Positions 18,602 to 27,248 of a stretch of DNA of 64,000 bases are shown one piece after another. The notes beneath the pieces are model-generated. The model worked only from the letters and a program-made list of their open reading frames with translations. It ran no database searches and was not told the DNA's origin. Made by a program: the position numbers and the translations under genes. The stretch's first letter is position 1. Every line of letters begins with the position of its first letter. Source of the stretch: Solirubrobacter deserti (GTDB lineage: Bacteria > Actinomycetota > Thermoleophilia > Solirubrobacterales > Solirubrobacteraceae). The stretch covers positions 620,001 through 684,000 of the forward strand of contig NZ_QPKJ02000003.1 of the NCBI RefSeq assembly GCF_003344625.1, given 5' to 3'.

Positions 18602-19855
18602 CTACGGGTTCGTGGTCGACAGCGTGAAGGTCAGCGTCTTGGCGTAGGTGCCGGTGCGCAGCGGCTCCGTCCGGCCGATCGGCTGGGTGAAGGTGATCGC
18701 GGCGTCGGCGTTGGAGACCGGGCCCGACCAGGCGTTCGGGGCGATCGTCACGCCGAGCGGCGAGGCCAGCGTGAAGGCGCCGTTGGTCAGGTGGCCGGGC
18801 TCGCTCACCGTCAGCGACGCGTCGCCCGCGGTCGAGATGACCTTGGCGGTCGTGCCGGCGGTGTAGACCCGCTCGACGCCCGGGATGAACGGCTCGAAGC
18901 TGGCCGGGGCGCCCATCGTTAGCGACAGCGTGGCGGGCACGGAGCCGCCGACCTGCGCCGGGACGTCCTTCTGCTCACCGCGGCAGCGGCGCGTTTCGGC
19001 GGCGGCGATCGACGCGCCCGTCAGGCCCGGGGCGGCCTTGGCGCCGAGCAGCGTCTCGAGGCGGTCGGCGAAGTTGGTGAACATGCCGTCGACGCCGAGC
19101 TCGAGCATCCGCTGGATGTCCGCGGTGGTGTTGACCGTGTACGGGTGCACGTTCAAGCACGCGGCGTGCGCGAGATCGACGTTCGCCTTGGTCACACCGC
19201 CGAACGACGGGCCGATGCCGACGCCGTACTCACGCACCGCCTGGATGCTGGTCGGGTTCAGCGAACCGAGGAAGACGAGCGGCAGACGCGGGTCCATCGC
19301 GTGGATGGTCTTGAGCGAGTTGGCGTCGAAGGACTGGATCAGCACCTGCCAGTCCGTGACGGCGGACTCGCGCAGGTCGTACTTGTCCAGGAGCGCCAGC
19401 AGCTTGGCCTCCATGTTCTCGCCCGGCTCCGGCTGCTTGGTCTCGATGTAGTAGTTGACCGTCTTGCCGTAGCGCTGGAAGACCTCTTCCATCGTCGGGA
19501 TCTTCTCGCTCACGTATGCGCCGCCGGCGAACTTGCCCCAGTCGCCCGCGCTGCACGTCTTCAGCTGCGCGAGCGTCTTGGAGTCGACGCGACCGGTGCA
19601 GTTCTCGGCCGGCCCGCGCACCGTGCGCGTGAGCGTCTCGTCGTGCATGACGACGAGCACGCCGTCGCTCGTGATCTGGAGGTCCTGCTCGATGTAGTCC
19701 GCACCCAGGGTGAGGGCGTGGTCGTACGCGGCGAACGTGTGCTCCGGACGGGCGTCGGAAGCGCCTCGGTGCGCGATGTTCAGCTGGACCGCCGAAGCCT
19801 GCGCCGGAGCGATGCAGGCGAGGGCCAGCAGCCCGAGGGCCAATGTCTTCTTCAT
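18602..19855 (-). CDS. Secreted glycerophosphodiester phosphodiesterase
   Basis: 417 residues. Signal peptide (TLALGLLALACIAPAQASA), then a GDPD TIM-barrel: IAHRGAS, PEHTFAAYDHAL, GADYIEQDLQITSDGVLVVM, HDETLTRTV and YYIETKQPEPG carry the catalytic His pair and metal-binding acids. The C-terminal 110 residues form a beta-rich domain with a Ca-type or wall-binding look, of unknown role. It would release glycerol-3-phosphate from glycerophosphodiesters outside the cell. The frame stays open far upstream, but the signal peptide fixes the start at 19855. Confidence 0.9.
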   Translation of the reverse strand: MKKTLALGLLALACIAPAQASAVQLNIAHRGASDARPEHTFAAYDHALTLGADYIEQDLQITSDGVLVVMHDETLTRTVRGPAENCTGRVDSKTLAQLKTCSAGDWGKFAGGAYVSEKIPTMEEVFQRYGKTVNYYIETKQPEPGENMEAKLLALLDKYDLRESAVTDWQVLIQSFDANSLKTIHAMDPRLPLVFLGSLNPTSIQAVREYGVGIGPSFGGVTKANVDLAHAACLNVHPYTVNTTADIQRMLELGVDGMFTNFADRLETLLGAKAAPGLTGASIAAAETRRCRGEQKDVPAQVGGSVPATLSLTMGAPASFEPFIPGVERVYTAGTTAKVISTAGDASLTVSEPGHLTNGAFTLASPLGVTIAPNAWSGPVSNADAAITFTQPIGRTEPLRTGTYAKTLTFTLSTTNP

Positions 19856-19860
19856 GGCGC

Positions 19861-19882
19861 GCCAGCCTGTTCGACGGCTGGC
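19861..19882. promoter_or_regulatory. Inverted repeat in the divergent GDPD / repeat-protein promoter
   Basis: Arms GCCAGCC and GGCTGGC separated by 8 bp lie in the 54-bp gap between the two divergent secreted-protein genes. It could be a shared operator; evidence is positional only. Confidence 0.35.
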
Positions 19883-19909
19883 CCGACCGTGTGACCGGAA
19901 GGTGAAGCG

Positions 19910-21472
19910 TTGACGGAACCCCACACTCCGTCCAAGCTGTCGCGCGTGCTGTTCGTCGTACGCGTGGCCGTCACCGGCCTTCTCCTCGCCCTGCTCGCCG
20001 TGCCCGCCGCCCAGGCGCAGGACACCGGCACCTACCGTTCCGGCCCGCTCGACTGGGGCCAGGAGCGCGGCCGGGCCTGGGTGGACTTCAATGCGGACGG
20101 CAAGGCGGACTACTGCCGCCTCGACGCCGCCTCCCGGCCGTTGTGCACGCTCGCGACCGGCCGGGGCTTCGGCACCACGGTCACGGGCGAGCCCGCCGAC
20201 CCGGGCTACCTGGACGACCGCCTGTGGGGGGACGTCGACGGCAACGGCGGCGCGGACTACTGCCGCCGCGTCGGTGACGCGGGCCGAGAAGGCTTCGCCT
20301 GCACGCTGTCCACCGCCTTCACGTTCGTCGGCGCCTCGCAGCTGCTCACCTGGGGCGAGACGAACACCGCCGCGCTCGCGGACGTCACCGGCGACGGCAA
20401 GCGCGACTACTGCCGGTTGACCGCCGACCGTGCGCTGTGCTCGGCGTGGGAGCCGGGCTTCGGGCCCGGGTTCGGCTCGGCCGTGCTCGCCGTCGGGGAC
20501 CTCGCGGGACGCGCATGGGTGGACTTCAATGCCGACGGGCGCGCCGACCTGTGCCGTGTGGCGTCGGGCACGCTGGCGTGCACGCTCTCGACCGGCAGCG
20601 GGTTCGGCGGGACGATCGTCAGCGCCACCGACGACGTCGGCTATCCGGACGGTCGCGCCTTCGTGGACGTCGACGGCGACCGGCGCGCCGACTACTGCCG
20701 CCGTGTCGGCGGCGCGCCGCCGGACACCTACATCCGCTGCACGCTGGCCACGCCCACGGGCTTCGACGGCGCCAACTTCACGTCCGCCCGGATCGAGTGG
20801 GGAGACACGGCCGGCACGGCCTGGGTGGACTTCGACGCCGACGGCGACCGCGACTTCTGCCGGCCGGTCGCGCCCAGCGCCACCAACGCGCAGCTGTTCT
20901 GCACGCTGTGGACGCCGGCCGGCCTCGGCCCGACGATCGTCTCCGGCCCGACCGACGTGGGCTACGCGGACACACGCGCCTGGGTCGACCACAACGGCGA
21001 CGGCCGCGCCGACTACTGCCGCACGATCGGCGGTGGTGCGGACCCCGGGATCTCGTGCACGACCTCGATCGGGACCGCGTTCGGCCCGGTGCCGGAGCCG
21101 GCTCCGCCCGCTCCTCCCGCACCCCCGCCGCCTCCGCCCGCACCGCCCGCGCCGACGCCGAAGACGCGGCTCGTGGTGACGCTCTCCTACGACTACAGCG
21201 TCAAGGGCCGCTGGACGCGGATCACGCGGCTGCAGGTCAAGGGTGTCCCGGCGGGCGCGACGGTCAAGGCGACGTGCCGGAAGGGCTGCTCGCGCAAGTC
21301 CTACTCGGTCAAGAAGCGGGCGCGGGGCACGGCTTCGCTCGACCGGGTCGTGCGCAAGCGGCTGCGGGCCGGGACGAAGGTCCGCGTGGTGGTCTCCCGC
21401 CCCGGCAACCTGGCCGCCATCAAGACGCTCACGATCCGGGCGAGCAAGCGCCCGACGGTGAAGACGGGCTAG
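19910..21472 (+). CDS. Secreted repeat protein with Cys-paired Ca-binding-like repeats
   Basis: 520 residues, TTG start with a good GGAAGGTGA site. Signal peptide (TGLLLALLAVPAAQAQ), then seven repeats of about 55 residues. Each carries a WVDFNADGKADYCR-type loop (Asp/Asn-rich, FG-GAP/VCBS-like) and a second Cys in a CTL motif about 10-20 residues on, suggesting one disulphide per repeat. A Pro/Ala linker near residue 400 leads to a basic beta-domain (TRLVVTLSYDYSVKGRWTRI, two Cys in CRKGC). It is likely a cell-surface or secreted beta-propeller. The ligand is unknown. Confidence 0.72.
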   Translation: MTEPHTPSKLSRVLFVVRVAVTGLLLALLAVPAAQAQDTGTYRSGPLDWGQERGRAWVDFNADGKADYCRLDAASRPLCTLATGRGFGTTVTGEPADPGYLDDRLWGDVDGNGGADYCRRVGDAGREGFACTLSTAFTFVGASQLLTWGETNTAALADVTGDGKRDYCRLTADRALCSAWEPGFGPGFGSAVLAVGDLAGRAWVDFNADGRADLCRVASGTLACTLSTGSGFGGTIVSATDDVGYPDGRAFVDVDGDRRADYCRRVGGAPPDTYIRCTLATPTGFDGANFTSARIEWGDTAGTAWVDFDADGDRDFCRPVAPSATNAQLFCTLWTPAGLGPTIVSGPTDVGYADTRAWVDHNGDGRADYCRTIGGGADPGISCTTSIGTAFGPVPEPAPPAPPAPPPPPPAPPAPTPKTRLVVTLSYDYSVKGRWTRITRLQVKGVPAGATVKATCRKGCSRKSYSVKKRARGTASLDRVVRKRLRAGTKVRVVVSRPGNLAAIKTLTIRASKRPTVKTG

Positions 21473-22242
21473 CCGCCCGCCCGTTCCGCCGAGGCGACGC
21501 CGCGCACCGCCCACGCCAGAAACAGCGCGCCGAGTCCGATCGCGACCCCGAACACGAGCAGGGGCTGGAAGTCGCCACCCGAGATCAGGTCGCGCCCGCC
21601 CTCGATCAGCGGCGTGATCGGGTTCAGGTGCGCGACCGCCTCGATCCAGCCCGCGAGCAGGTCGAGCGGCACGTAGACCGGCGCGAGAAACAGGATCAGG
21701 AATACGGGCAGCTGCATCGCGGGTCCGGCCTGGATCGAGCGGATGCGCATGGCGACGCCCGCGGACCACATCGCGGCCGTGAAGTTCACCAGCAGCGCGA
21801 GCACGACCAGGCCGAACAGGTCGACGCCGTTGCCGTCGATCTGCATGCCGCTGGCCAGCGCGACGACGAACAGCAGCACGCCGACGACAGCCGCCCGGAT
21901 CGTCGCCCCGAGCGTGTAGCCGGCGAGGATGCCGAGCCGGTTCGGCGCGGCCAGCATCAGCCGCCGCGAGAAGCCGTTCTCGAAGTCCGAGGCGATACCG
22001 AACCCGGTGAACACGCCGCCGAACGCGGAGGCCTGCAGCAGCACGAACACGAACTGGAACGCCGTGTAGCCCGACGGGAAGTCGAAGCCGGGCACGTCCC
22101 CGACGCTCGACAGCCCGCCGGCGAACGCGACGAAGAAGAACAGCGGGAAGATCAGCGACGGGAGCAGCAGCTGCGGGTTGGTGGCGACCTTCTTGGTCGA
22201 GCGGTAGGCGATGCCGTACGCCACGTCGAGGAAGCGCCGCAT
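21469..22242 (-). CDS. ABC-2 type transporter permease
   Basis: 257 residues with six predicted membrane spans (first: LLLPSLIFPLFFFVAFAGGL). The ABC-2 region includes ASDFENGFSRRLMLAAPNR and PLDLLAGWIEAVAHLNPITP, typical of DrrB-like exporters. It is the third gene of an ATPase-permease-permease run; its start overlaps the previous stop by one base. The stop codon TAG shares CTAG with the stop of the convergent repeat-protein gene. Substrate unknown; drug or lipid export is the usual role. Confidence 0.88.
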   Translation of the reverse strand: MRRFLDVAYGIAYRSTKKVATNPQLLLPSLIFPLFFFVAFAGGLSSVGDVPGFDFPSGYTAFQFVFVLLQASAFGGVFTGFGIASDFENGFSRRLMLAAPNRLGILAGYTLGATIRAAVVGVLLFVVALASGMQIDGNGVDLFGLVVLALLVNFTAAMWSAGVAMRIRSIQAGPAMQLPVFLILFLAPVYVPLDLLAGWIEAVAHLNPITPLIEGGRDLISGGDFQPLLVFGVAIGLGALFLAWAVRGVASAERAGG

Positions 22243-23018
22243 CAGCGCACCGCCACCCGGGTGCGGAGCGCGGTCGTCGCGCCGAAGACGCCGAGCACCG
22301 CGATCGCCGCCGCAAAGCCGAACCCGAGCGCCAGCTCCCGTGCCTGCCAGCCGAAGATGATCAGCGACCGCAGGCCCTCGAACAGGTAGGAGACCGGGTT
22401 CCAGGTGGCGACGATCCGGAACCAGTCGTGCTCGATCAGGTCCCGCGGAAGCGAGCCCGAGGAGAGGAACAGGAACACGAACAGCAGCGGGAAGACGCCC
22501 TGCACCGCCTCCGGCGAGCCCGTCCGCAGCCCGATGAACGCGCCCAGCCCGGCGAACGCGAGCGCGATCAACAGCGACAGGGCGAGCAGGACGAGCACCC
22601 CGGCGAAGCCCGACGCGAAGTGCAGCCCGGCCGCGAACCCCACGGCGAGATAGATCAGCGTGCTGACGAACGCGATCAGCATCTCGCCGGTGAACAGGCC
22701 GAGCAGCATCGCGGCGCGCTGCATCGGCGTCAGCGCGAGCCGGTTCAGGAACCCGGTCTCGACGTCGCGCGCGACCGAGCTGCCCGCGTTGATGGAGGCG
22801 AACAGCGCGCCCTGGATCATCGGGAACGCGATCGCGAAGTCCAGGTAGCTGTCGGTCGGGAAGCCGGGGATCTCCGTGGCGGCGTCGAGCCCGCTCACGT
22901 TGATGCCCATCATGATCAGCGGGAACAGGATCGGCGGGATCACGAGCGCCGGCTGGCGCAGGACCTTCACCACCGAGCGGCGAGCCATCTCGTAGGTCTG
23001 AAGTGCCAGCTCGTTCAT
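22242..23018 (-). CDS. ABC-2 type transporter permease
   Basis: 258 residues, six predicted spans (ALVIPPILFPLIMMGINVSG, IAFVSTLIYLAVGFAAGLHF, VFPLLFVFLFLSS among them). VARDVETGFLNRLALTPMQR and NPVSYLFEGLRSLI mark the ABC-2 fold. It resembles the downstream permease, so the pair likely forms a heterodimer. The start (ATG 23018) overlaps the ATPase stop by 4 bp. Confidence 0.88.
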   Translation of the reverse strand: MNELALQTYEMARRSVVKVLRQPALVIPPILFPLIMMGINVSGLDAATEIPGFPTDSYLDFAIAFPMIQGALFASINAGSSVARDVETGFLNRLALTPMQRAAMLLGLFTGEMLIAFVSTLIYLAVGFAAGLHFASGFAGVLVLLALSLLIALAFAGLGAFIGLRTGSPEAVQGVFPLLFVFLFLSSGSLPRDLIEHDWFRIVATWNPVSYLFEGLRSLIIFGWQARELALGFGFAAAIAVLGVFGATTALRTRVAVR

Positions 23019-23992
23019 ACGGCGGCCGGCTCCTCGCTCGCCGGAGGGTCCAGCTTGCGGCCCGTCTTGGCCAGGAACACGTCGTCCAGCGACGGCTGGT
23101 GCAGCTGCAGATCGGCGACCGCGAGGTCGGCGGCGTCGAGCGCGCGCACGACCTCGGCGAGGTTCTCGCCGGATTCGAGGCGGACGGCCGCGGCCCCGGG
23201 CGGAGCGGGGACGGCCGACCCGAAGCGGCTGAGCACGCCGGCGACGGCGTCGCGGTCGGCGCGGTCGGCGGGCGTGGCCTCGACGGACGGGCGCCCGATC
23301 TCGGCCTTCAGCGCCTCCGGCGTGCCCTCGGCGACGATCCCGCCCTTGTCGATGATGCCGACGCGATCGGCGAGCACGTCGGCCTCCTCGAGGTACTGCG
23401 TGGTGAGGAAGACGGTCGTGCCGTCCTCGCGGGCGAGGCGGGCGACCTCGTCCCACAGATCCGCGCGGGAGCTCGGGTCCAGGCCGGTCGTCGGCTCGTC
23501 CAGGAACAACACGCGCGGGCGGTGCACGAGCGCGAGCGCGAGATCGAGCCGGCGCTTCATGCCGCCCGAGTAGCCGCCGACCTTGCGGTCCGCGGCGTCC
23601 ATCAGCCCCACGCGCTCGAGCAGCTCGTCGCCGCGCGCGCGGCGCTCGCCCTTCGGGATTCCCTGGAGCGTCGTCTGCAGCCGCATGTGGTCCTGGCCCG
23701 TGAGCAACGGGTCCAGCGCGGCCTCCTGCAGCGCGGCGCCGATCGCGGCGCGCACGGCCGCACCTTCGCGCCGGATGTCGTGGCCGGCGACGCGCGCCGT
23801 CCCGTCCGTGGGCGGCAGCAACGTGGTGAGCATGAGCACGGTCGTGGACTTGCCCGCCCCGTTCGGCCCGAGGAAGCCGTAGATCTCCCCCGGCGCCACC
23901 CGCAGGTGGATGCCGTCCACGGCCCGTGGGCCGTTCTTGAACTCGCGGACCAGACCCTCGACCTCGATGCCCGCGCTGGCAGCTAGCGACAT
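23015..23992 (-). CDS. ABC transporter ATP-binding protein (DrrA-like)
   Basis: 325 residues. Walker A GPNGAGKST, Q-loop in GAALQEAALD, signature YSGGMKRRLD, Walker B RVLFLDEPTTGLD, and switch His region replaced by TTVFLTTQYLEEAD, as in DrrA-type exporters. A C-terminal regulatory extension of about 100 residues follows the nucleotide domain. It powers the two permeases encoded just downstream. The gene starts 131 bp from the divergent gpsA. Confidence 0.92.
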   Translation of the reverse strand: MSLAASAGIEVEGLVREFKNGPRAVDGIHLRVAPGEIYGFLGPNGAGKSTTVLMLTTLLPPTDGTARVAGHDIRREGAAVRAAIGAALQEAALDPLLTGQDHMRLQTTLQGIPKGERRARGDELLERVGLMDAADRKVGGYSGGMKRRLDLALALVHRPRVLFLDEPTTGLDPSSRADLWDEVARLAREDGTTVFLTTQYLEEADVLADRVGIIDKGGIVAEGTPEALKAEIGRPSVEATPADRADRDAVAGVLSRFGSAVPAPPGAAAVRLESGENLAEVVRALDAADLAVADLQLHQPSLDDVFLAKTGRKLDPPASEEPAAV

Positions 23993-24123
23993 ATCGGTAG
24001 CGTACGCCCCGGTTCGTGAGTGATCCGGGAGCCAGCCCCCTGGAAATCCGAGCGCCTGTGAGCCAATATGAATCCAGGCGGGTGGGTCGGTAACGACGCC
24101 GCGTCAGCAGGGTACGTCTCCCT

Positions 24124-25224
24124 GTGCCGGCCCGGCCCCAGATCAATCTCCCCACGCCCGGATCACGACGCGCGATCGTCATCGGCGCCGGTTCCTTCGG
24201 CACGGCGGTCGCCGTGCTGCTCGCGCGCGGCGGCTTCAAGACGACGCTGCAGACCCGCTCCGCCGAGCAGGCCGCCCGGCTCGAGGAGGACCGCGAGAAC
24301 GTCGCGTACCTGCCCGAGGTCCCGCTGCCACGCGAGCTGCGCGTGGAGCCCATGTCGGCGGGCCTCTCGCGCGCGGACTACGTTTTCCTCGGCGTGCCGT
24401 CCAAGGGCATCGCGCAGGTCATCGAGAACCTCAACCGCAGCGGGCTGCCCGCGCGCACGCCCGTGATCTCGATGGCCAAGGGCCTCGTCCCGCCGGACGG
24501 ACTGGCCCCGACAACGCTGCTCAACCAGGTGTGCGGCGTGGACCGGGTCGGCTGCCTCGGCGGTCCCGCCCACGCGCGCGAGATGGTCACCGAGGGCGCG
24601 GCCCTCGTCGCCGCCTCGACCAACGTGCAGGTCTCGGCCGCGGTGGCACAGGTGTTCATGCGCGCGGGCGTCGTGTGCGAGCAGTCCAACGACCCGGTCG
24701 GCGTGGAGCTGAGCGGCATCGCGAAGAACGCGGCCGCGCTGGCTGCGGGCGCGACCGAGGGCCAGGGCCTGAACGCCGCCGGCGCCGCCGCGGGCCACAT
24801 CTTCGCCGAGGTGTGGCGCTACGCCGAGCGCCAGGGCGGCAAGCCCGAGTCGATGATCGGCCTCGCCGGCACGGGTGACCTCGTCGGCACCGCGCTCGCG
24901 CCGCAGTCGCGCAACCGGCGCGCGGGTGAGCTGCTCGGCCAGGGCGTGCCCGCGTCCGAGATCCCGGCGCGCATCGGCCAGGCGGTCGAGGCGCTGGACA
25001 TGGTCCCGCTGCTCGCCACCGCGCTGCGCCGCGCCCACGTCGACGCGCCGGTCACGGCCGCCCTGCACGGCCTGATCTCGGGCGAGCTTCCGCTGGACGA
25101 GTGGGTCGCCCGCGTGCGCACCACGGTGCCTCCGCCGGCGGTCCGCGACTCGGCGTGGCGGCGCGCGATCGCCCGCGTGCGGCGGCGCCAGGTCACCGAG
25201 TCGGTGCTGCGCTCGGACGCGTAG
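24124..25224 (+). CDS. gpsA: Glycerol-3-phosphate dehydrogenase [NAD(P)+]
   Basis: 366 residues, GTG start. N-terminal Rossmann motif IGAGSFGTAVAVLLARGG, then FLGVPSKGI, SMAKGLVPP, GCLGGPAHAREM, GIAKNAAALAAGATEG (catalytic Lys) and GLAGTGDLVGT. It reduces dihydroxyacetone phosphate to sn-glycerol-3-phosphate for phospholipid synthesis. About 30 extra C-terminal residues rich in Arg extend past the usual family end. It abuts the convergent ligase gene without a spare base. Confidence 0.93.
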   Translation: MPARPQINLPTPGSRRAIVIGAGSFGTAVAVLLARGGFKTTLQTRSAEQAARLEEDRENVAYLPEVPLPRELRVEPMSAGLSRADYVFLGVPSKGIAQVIENLNRSGLPARTPVISMAKGLVPPDGLAPTTLLNQVCGVDRVGCLGGPAHAREMVTEGAALVAASTNVQVSAAVAQVFMRAGVVCEQSNDPVGVELSGIAKNAAALAAGATEGQGLNAAGAAAGHIFAEVWRYAERQGGKPESMIGLAGTGDLVGTALAPQSRNRRAGELLGQGVPASEIPARIGQAVEALDMVPLLATALRRAHVDAPVTAALHGLISGELPLDEWVARVRTTVPPPAVRDSAWRRAIARVRRRQVTESVLRSDA

Positions 25225-26169
25225 CTAGGTGCGCAGCTGCGCCATCGAGCACTCCTGCGGGCGCTTGTCGTCACGCCAGCGCACGAGCTTGGTGCCGTGG
25301 CGGATGCGGTCGTTGGAGGTGTGGTCGAAGGTGATCTCGATCACGAGCTCGGGCCGCAGCGCGATCCATTCCAGCTCGCGCGCGTTGTCCCAGCGTGACG
25401 GGTCCCCCTGGCCGCGCTCGCCGGTCTCGTACGGCTTGAGCTTGGCGGGCAGCGTGCGCTTCTCGGCGCGGCTGATGCCGGAGGTGTGGCCGACGGTCTG
25501 CAGATTGCCGTCGTCGTCGTAGAGCCCGAGGATGAGCGAGCCGACCGTGCCCTCCTCCTTGCCGGGCCGCCAGCCCTGGACGACGGCGTCGATCGTCCGC
25601 ACGCGCTTGATCTTCGACATCCCGACGCGCTCGCCGGGCTTGTAGACCGCGTCCTGCTTCTTGGCGATCACGCCCTCGCGGTCGTCCAGCCACAGCTCGG
25701 CCGCCGCCGGGTCGGTGGTGGAGTCGCAGAGCTGGAGCGGGTCGGAGATGAACGCGACCAGCCGATCGCGGCGCTCCCGCTGCGGGAGGGCGAGCAGCGA
25801 CTCGTCGTCGTGCGCCAGCAGGTCGAAGGCGACGAACGTCGTCGGCGTCTGCTCGGCGAGCATGGCGATGCGCGACTCGGCCGGATGGATGCGCTGGCCG
25901 AGCGCGTCGAAGTCCTGGCGCCCGTCGGCGTCGAAGAGCACGATCTCACCGTCGAGGACGTAGCGCCCGGCGGGGAAGGCGAGCTCGGGGAAGTAGCGGC
26001 GCAGCGGCTTCCCGCTGCGCGACTGCAGGTAGACGTCCGCGCCATCCACGAAGGCGATGGCGCGGAATCCGTCCCATTTGGGCTCGTACGCCCAGCCTTC
26101 ACCGACCGGCAGCTTCTTGGCCGGACGAGCGAGCTGGGGGAGCAGAGGTGGCTTGAGTGGCAGCGCCAT
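25225..26169 (-). CDS. ATP-dependent DNA ligase (LigC/LigD-like)
   Basis: 314 residues. Nucleotidyltransferase motif I is EPKWDGFR with adenylated K31; motif III region FVAFDLLAHDD, motif IV EGVIAKK, motif V SKIKRVRTIDAV. The C-terminal OB-fold includes GSLILGLYDDDG and the final WRDDKRPQEC. It is a stand-alone ligase without the polymerase or nuclease domains of full LigD, similar to mycobacterial LigC. It probably acts in backup repair. No ku gene is in view. Confidence 0.9.
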   Translation of the reverse strand: MALPLKPPLLPQLARPAKKLPVGEGWAYEPKWDGFRAIAFVDGADVYLQSRSGKPLRRYFPELAFPAGRYVLDGEIVLFDADGRQDFDALGQRIHPAESRIAMLAEQTPTTFVAFDLLAHDDESLLALPQRERRDRLVAFISDPLQLCDSTTDPAAAELWLDDREGVIAKKQDAVYKPGERVGMSKIKRVRTIDAVVQGWRPGKEEGTVGSLILGLYDDDGNLQTVGHTSGISRAEKRTLPAKLKPYETGERGQGDPSRWDNARELEWIALRPELVIEITFDHTSNDRIRHGTKLVRWRDDKRPQECSMAQLRT

Positions 26170-26187
26170 GGGCGCTGCGAACCTTAC

Positions 26188-26283
26188 TTAGGACAGCGGG
26201 GAGGTCTCGCGGAAACCGGGGCGATCCTCGGCCGCGAAAACCGCACCCACCGCGAAGGCGGCGATGAGAGCGAGAGCGATCAT
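26188..26283 (-). CDS. Possible membrane micro-protein, 31 aa
   Basis: A short ORF starting MIALALIAAFAVGAVFAAED with one hydrophobic helix and a short polar tail. It fills the gap between the ligase and LysR genes. No ribosome site stands out (weak GGGG upstream), and no homology is recognised, so it may be chance. Confidence 0.3.
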   Translation of the reverse strand: MIALALIAAFAVGAVFAAEDRPGFRETSPLS

Positions 26284-26339
26284 GCCCCTAGTATCGGACC
26301 TTGTGCCCCATTGTTGTAGGCTTGATTGACTCTGGGATA

Positions 26340-26356
26340 CATAGGGATCACCTATG
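26340..26356. promoter_or_regulatory. LysR-type box (T-N11-A) over the LysR start
   Basis: Inverted repeat CATAGG-GATCA-CCTATG contains the T-N11-A pattern of LysR operators. Its right arm includes the ATG of the LysR gene, which suggests autoregulation. Confidence 0.5.
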
Positions 26357-27229
26357 AGACTGGAACAGCTCGAGTACTTTCTCGCCGCGGCCGAGCACAA
26401 GAGCTTCTCGGCGGCTGCACACGCGCTGACGATGGCGCAGCCGAGCATGTCGGAGCAGATCCGCCGGCTGGAGGCGGAGCTCGGCGTCCCGCTGTTCATG
26501 CGGGCCGGGCGCGGGGTCGAGCTCACGGACGCCGGGCGGCTGTTCGTGCCGCACGCGGAGCGGGTGTTGGCCGAGGCGCAGGAGGCGGTCGAGTCGGTGC
26601 GCGAGGTCCGCACGCTCGTGAGCGGGACGGTCGCGTTCGGGTTCTTCGGCGGCGCCCACCACTCCGTCCTGGTCGGGCTGATCGCGCGCTTCCGGGCCAA
26701 GTACCCGGACGTCCGCGTGCGGGCGATCGGCCAGAACTCGGCCGAGGTGGCCGACGCGGTGCGCGACGGGCATCTGGAGGCCGGCCTCGTGATCCTGCCG
26801 ATCGAGGACCGCGGGCTGGAGGTGCGGCCGGCCCGCAGCGAGGAGCTGTTCTACATGTCCGCCGACCCCGAGCGCACGCGCGAGCCGATCACGATCGAGC
26901 GGCTCGCGGACGCGCCGTTGATCCTGTATGACGCCCGTTGGGCGGCGCAGGACCCGACCCGCGTGCAGCTGCGGGAGCGGGCGCAGGTGGCCGGCGTGCG
27001 GGTCGAGCCGGTGATCGAGGTCGAATACATGACCGCGGCCTTCGACCTGGCGGCACGGGGGCTCGGCGACACCGTCGGCTTGCCCTCGATGTTGCGTGCC
27101 CGCAAGCTGCACCAGGTGGCGTTCGATCCGCCTCTGTTCGAGACCTACGCGTTCATCACGCGCCGGAATGCTCGTCTGTCCCCCTCCACACGCGCCTTCA
27201 TGGAACTGGCGGAGAAGGCGCTCGCCTGA
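26354..27229 (+). CDS. LysR-family transcriptional regulator
   Basis: 291 residues. N-terminal helix-turn-helix: LEQLEYFLAAAEHKSFSAAA, AQPSMSEQIRRLEAELGVPL. The substrate-binding domain (about 90-290) starts SGTVAFGFFGG. It is 19 bp upstream of the DtxR-type gene, on the same strand, so they may share a transcript. The effector is unknown. A T-N11-A palindrome at its start suggests self-control. The neighbouring 31-codon ORF could be a divergent target but is doubtful. Confidence 0.9.
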   Translation: MRLEQLEYFLAAAEHKSFSAAAHALTMAQPSMSEQIRRLEAELGVPLFMRAGRGVELTDAGRLFVPHAERVLAEAQEAVESVREVRTLVSGTVAFGFFGGAHHSVLVGLIARFRAKYPDVRVRAIGQNSAEVADAVRDGHLEAGLVILPIEDRGLEVRPARSEELFYMSADPERTREPITIERLADAPLILYDARWAAQDPTRVQLRERAQVAGVRVEPVIEVEYMTAAFDLAARGLGDTVGLPSMLRARKLHQVAFDPPLFETYAFITRRNARLSPSTRAFMELAEKALA

Positions 27230-27248
27230 GGCGGATACGATCAACGGC

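Noticed and set aside
19856..22315. A 1237-residue minus-strand protein extending upstream of the phosphodiesterase
   Set aside because: The upstream part is the shadow of the plus-strand repeat protein; the signal peptide at 19855 fixes the true start.
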